Shown: positions 62,246 to 64,000 of the stretch, one piece after another | Layout: each line of letters starts with the position of its first letter | Numbering within the stretch: position 1 is the first letter of the stretch | Assembly: GCA_025846845.1 (NCBI GenBank) | Contig: JAOYTL010000005.1 | Span: 124,001-188,000 of the forward strand | Source: Alloboseaceae bacterium BT-24-1 | GTDB taxonomy: Bacteria > Pseudomonadota > Alphaproteobacteria > Rhizobiales > Beijerinckiaceae | Length of the DNA: 64,000 bases | Reading direction: 5' to 3' | Position numbers and translations under genes: made by a program | Notes under the pieces: generated by a model | The model's input: the letters and a program-made list of their open reading frames with translations, nothing else | Databases searched by the model: none | What the model was told of the DNA's origin: nothing

Positions 62246-62899
62246 ATGTTCCCCGAATTGACGAGAGACGACGTCTTCCGGCTCGAGACCAGGCGGCTGT
62301 GGCTGCGCTGGCCGCGGATCGCCGACGCCAGCGCCATCCTGCGCCTCGCCGGCGAGAAAGCCGTCGCCGAGATGACGGCGTCGATCCCGCATCCCTATCC
62401 GACGCAGGCGGCCGACCCCTTCGTCTTCGCGACGCGCAAGGGCAATGCGCTCGGCGAGCACCTCGTGCTGGCGATCACCCCGCGCGAGAAGCCCAACGAG
62501 CTGATCGGCATGATCGGCGCGCACAAGCAGGCGACCGGCCGGCCCTTCATCGGCTACTGGCTCGGCACGCCTTACTGGAATAAGGGCTACGCCACCGAAG
62601 CGGTGCAGGCGCTGATCGACACCATGTTCTCGTTGGTCGAGATCGACGCGATCGAGGCCGACACCCGCGTCATCAACCCGGCCTCGCGCCGGGTGCTGGA
62701 GAAGAGCGGCTTTCGGCAGGAGGGCTCCTTCCTCAAGTCGCTGCCGGCGCGCGGAGGCCTCTTCCCTTGCGAGCAGTATCGGCTCGACCGCTCGACCTGG
62801 GCCGCCCTGAAGAGCTGGAGCGCCTCCGGCTGGGCCCCGTTGCCTGCCGCCGAACAGCAGCAGGCGGACAGCTTCAGCGAGGAGCCCTGCCTCGCTTGA
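62246..62899 (+). CDS. GNAT-family N-acetyltransferase (RimJ/RimL-like)
   Basis: A 217-residue GNAT protein. It has 'LETRRLWLRWPRIADASAIL' near residue 13, the acetyl-CoA region 'YWLGTPYWNKGYATEAVQAL', and 'TRVINPASRRVLEKSGFRQE', the RimJ-type C-terminal pattern. ATG at 62246 follows GACGGAGAAACCTG. This gene often follows rpmA in alphaproteobacteria, and a role in modifying ribosomal protein N-termini is possible but unproven. Confidence 0.85.
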   Translation: MFPELTRDDVFRLETRRLWLRWPRIADASAILRLAGEKAVAEMTASIPHPYPTQAADPFVFATRKGNALGEHLVLAITPREKPNELIGMIGAHKQATGRPFIGYWLGTPYWNKGYATEAVQALIDTMFSLVEIDAIEADTRVINPASRRVLEKSGFRQEGSFLKSLPARGGLFPCEQYRLDRSTWAALKSWSASGWAPLPAAEQQQADSFSEEPCLA

Positions 62900-62905
62900 A
62901 GCACG

Positions 62906-62930
62906 CGGTTCCGCCCTCCGGGCGGGACCG
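62906..62930. terminator. Bidirectional terminator hairpin
   Basis: An 11-bp stem, CGGTTCCGCCC (62906-62916), 3-nt loop TCC, GGGCGGGACCG (62920-62930), sits between the convergent GNAT and esterase genes and is followed by GCAATTTGTT. One position is a G-U pair. Confidence 0.6.
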
Positions 62931-62938
62931 GCAATTTG

Positions 62939-64000
62939 TTAGCGCATCAGCCCGGCCGAACGCAGCGCATCCTCGATGATCTTGCGCACGCCGGCGGCTG
63001 CAGGCGGCGCAGTCCACCGGTCGGTCTCGCGCGGCGATTCAGATTCCGGCCGCGCCGAACAGGCAGCCATGGCAGGCGTTTGCACCGGGAGGGAAGCGGT
63101 CGGCGCTTTCGCGTCCGGCTTAGCCTTCTCGGCCTCGCTGGCCGCCAGCCCCCAGAAACCGGCGATCCGCTGCGTCGAGGAAATGCCGGTGTTCAGCATA
63201 TATGGCCACGGTCGGCCGATGCCGTCTGCGGCGATCGGCGTGCCATGGCCCATTCCGGCAATGCTGTACTCCTCGATCAGGTCGCGGCCATCGGTGTCCC
63301 GCCAGACACGGCGCCGATGGCCGTCCACCGATTCGCTCACTGAGGGTTCGGCGGAAAGGCCATGGACGCCGCGCCATTGCGCGACGAGTGCTGCGGCATT
63401 GGCAGGGCTGACGGTGCGGTCGGCGCTGCCTTGCCAGATCGAAATTCCCGGCCAGGGGCCGTCATGCCGCGAGGCGGAGCGCACCAGATCCTGCAGCCTT
63501 TGCTCGCCCGGCAGCCCATGGGCACGCATGCGGTCGAAGGCTTCGGGAATGGTCGCCGCGACGCCGTAGGGCAGACCCGCGATGATCGCGCCGCCGGCGA
63601 AGAGCTCCGGATAGGTCGCGAGCATGACGCCGGCCATGGCTCCGCCCGCCGACAATCCGGTGATGAAGACGCGGCTCCGATCGAGGCCATGGCGGGCGAT
63701 CATGGCCTCGATCATCTGGCTGATCGACAGCGCCTCACCCTTGCCACGGGCGGTATCGCCGGGCTCGAACCAGTTGAAGCAGAGATTGGCGTTGTTGGCG
63801 CGCTGCTGTTCAGGAAACAGCAGCGCAAAGCCGTCGCGCTCGGCCAGGGTCGACCAGCCGGAGCCGAGATCGTAGCCGGACGCGGTCTGCGTGCAGCCAT
63901 GTAGAACCACCACGAGGGGCGCGCCGGCAGGAAGCTTATGCGGGAGATATGTCCTGGCGAGCAGCGCGCCGGGATTGCTGCCGAACTCTGGCAAGGTGCC
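62939..64000 (-). CDS. PHB-depolymerase-family esterase (LpqC-like), N-terminus beyond the window
   Basis: At least 351 codons. The serine-hydrolase elbow is 'FITGLSAGGAMAGVMLATYP', the oxyanion region 'PLVVVLHGCTQTASGYD', and the catalytic His lies in 'SIAGMGHGTPIA'. The C-terminus has an Ala/Pro/Lys-rich low-complexity stretch. The visible frame begins at the window edge ('LPEFGSNPGALLARTYLPHK'); family members have about 40 more residues upstream, so the gene is truncated by the window. Family members hydrolyse polyhydroxyalkanoates or feruloyl esters. Confidence 0.85.
   Translation of the reverse strand, partial: GTLPEFGSNPGALLARTYLPHKLPAGAPLVVVLHGCTQTASGYDLGSGWSTLAERDGFALLFPEQQRANNANLCFNWFEPGDTARGKGEALSISQMIEAMIARHGLDRSRVFITGLSAGGAMAGVMLATYPELFAGGAIIAGLPYGVAATIPEAFDRMRAHGLPGEQRLQDLVRSASRHDGPWPGISIWQGSADRTVSPANAAALVAQWRGVHGLSAEPSVSESVDGHRRRVWRDTDGRDLIEEYSIAGMGHGTPIAADGIGRPWPYMLNTGISSTQRIAGFWGLAASEAEKAKPDAKAPTASLPVQTPAMAACSARPESESPRETDRWTAPPAAAGVRKIIEDALRSAGLMR

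Overview
The window is a GC-rich chromosomal segment of an alphaproteobacterium, most likely Hyphomicrobiales and possibly Boseaceae-like. The evidence is the strongly GC-biased codon use, the ribosomal protein L21 with a helix-hairpin-helix tail, the intergenic palindromes, and the abundance of Liv-type ABC importers and aromatic catabolism. The genus is a guess. It reads as a catabolic region with a 19-kb island inserted beside a tRNA-Ser gene.

Layout. (a) 1-1335, minus strand: the start of a class III aminotransferase and an MtnX-like HAD phosphatase. (b) 1747-8952, plus strand: an IclR regulator, a fused HyuA-HyuB hydantoinase/oxoprolinase, an OPT-family transporter and AroM, with a palindromic operator in front of the regulator. 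(c) 8983-20970, minus strand: a long aromatic operon below a LysR regulator. It holds a DUF1932 dehydrogenase, a Bug binding protein, GalD, GalB and GalC (oxalomesaconate tautomerase, hydratase and CHA aldolase), a full Liv importer, a MetE-like methyltransferase and a type I extradiol dioxygenase. (d) 21046-25663, minus strand: a second complete Liv importer, divergent from paaG-paaI-paaK-paaR. (e) 29110-33165: fused indolepyruvate:ferredoxin oxidoreductase and a divergent Lrp regulator. (f) 33194-40980, minus strand: paaJ-A-B-C-D-E, an extra PaaA/PaaC-family protein, and paaZ. Regions d-f form an aryl-pyruvate to phenylacetyl-CoA to TCA-cycle module, with two matching candidate PaaR operators at 25827 and 41019.

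(g) 41226-60608: a segment bounded by two copies of an 82-bp sequence whose last 20 bp are the 3' end of tRNA-Ser(CGA). The copy at 60527-60608 joins the intact tRNA gene, next to an integrase stub. The segment carries decayed genes at both ends (an Lrp fragment, a secreted protein split by TAG, an IS481 fragment, a hydrolase fragment). Its core is a ten-gene cluster (44289-56129) that I read as a sulfoquinovose Entner-Doudoroff (sulfo-ED) pathway: LacI regulator, four-gene sugar ABC importer, sulfogluconate dehydratase, KDSG aldolase, sulfogluconolactonase, SQ dehydrogenase and GH31 sulfoquinovosidase. The GH31 protein keeps both catalytic aspartates and the sulfonate-binding residues in register with YihQ, which makes the substrate assignment unusually firm. 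No sulfolactaldehyde dehydrogenase or sulfolactate exporter is seen in the window.

(h) 61027-64000: rplU-rpmA, a GNAT acetyltransferase and a PHB-depolymerase-family esterase cut by the window end.

The most noteworthy items are the sulfo-ED island, the gal operon that pairs a VOC-type extradiol dioxygenase and a MetE-like protein with GalBCD, the extra ferritin-like protein in the paa operon, and several candidate operators. All functions are inferred from sequence; no searches were run.
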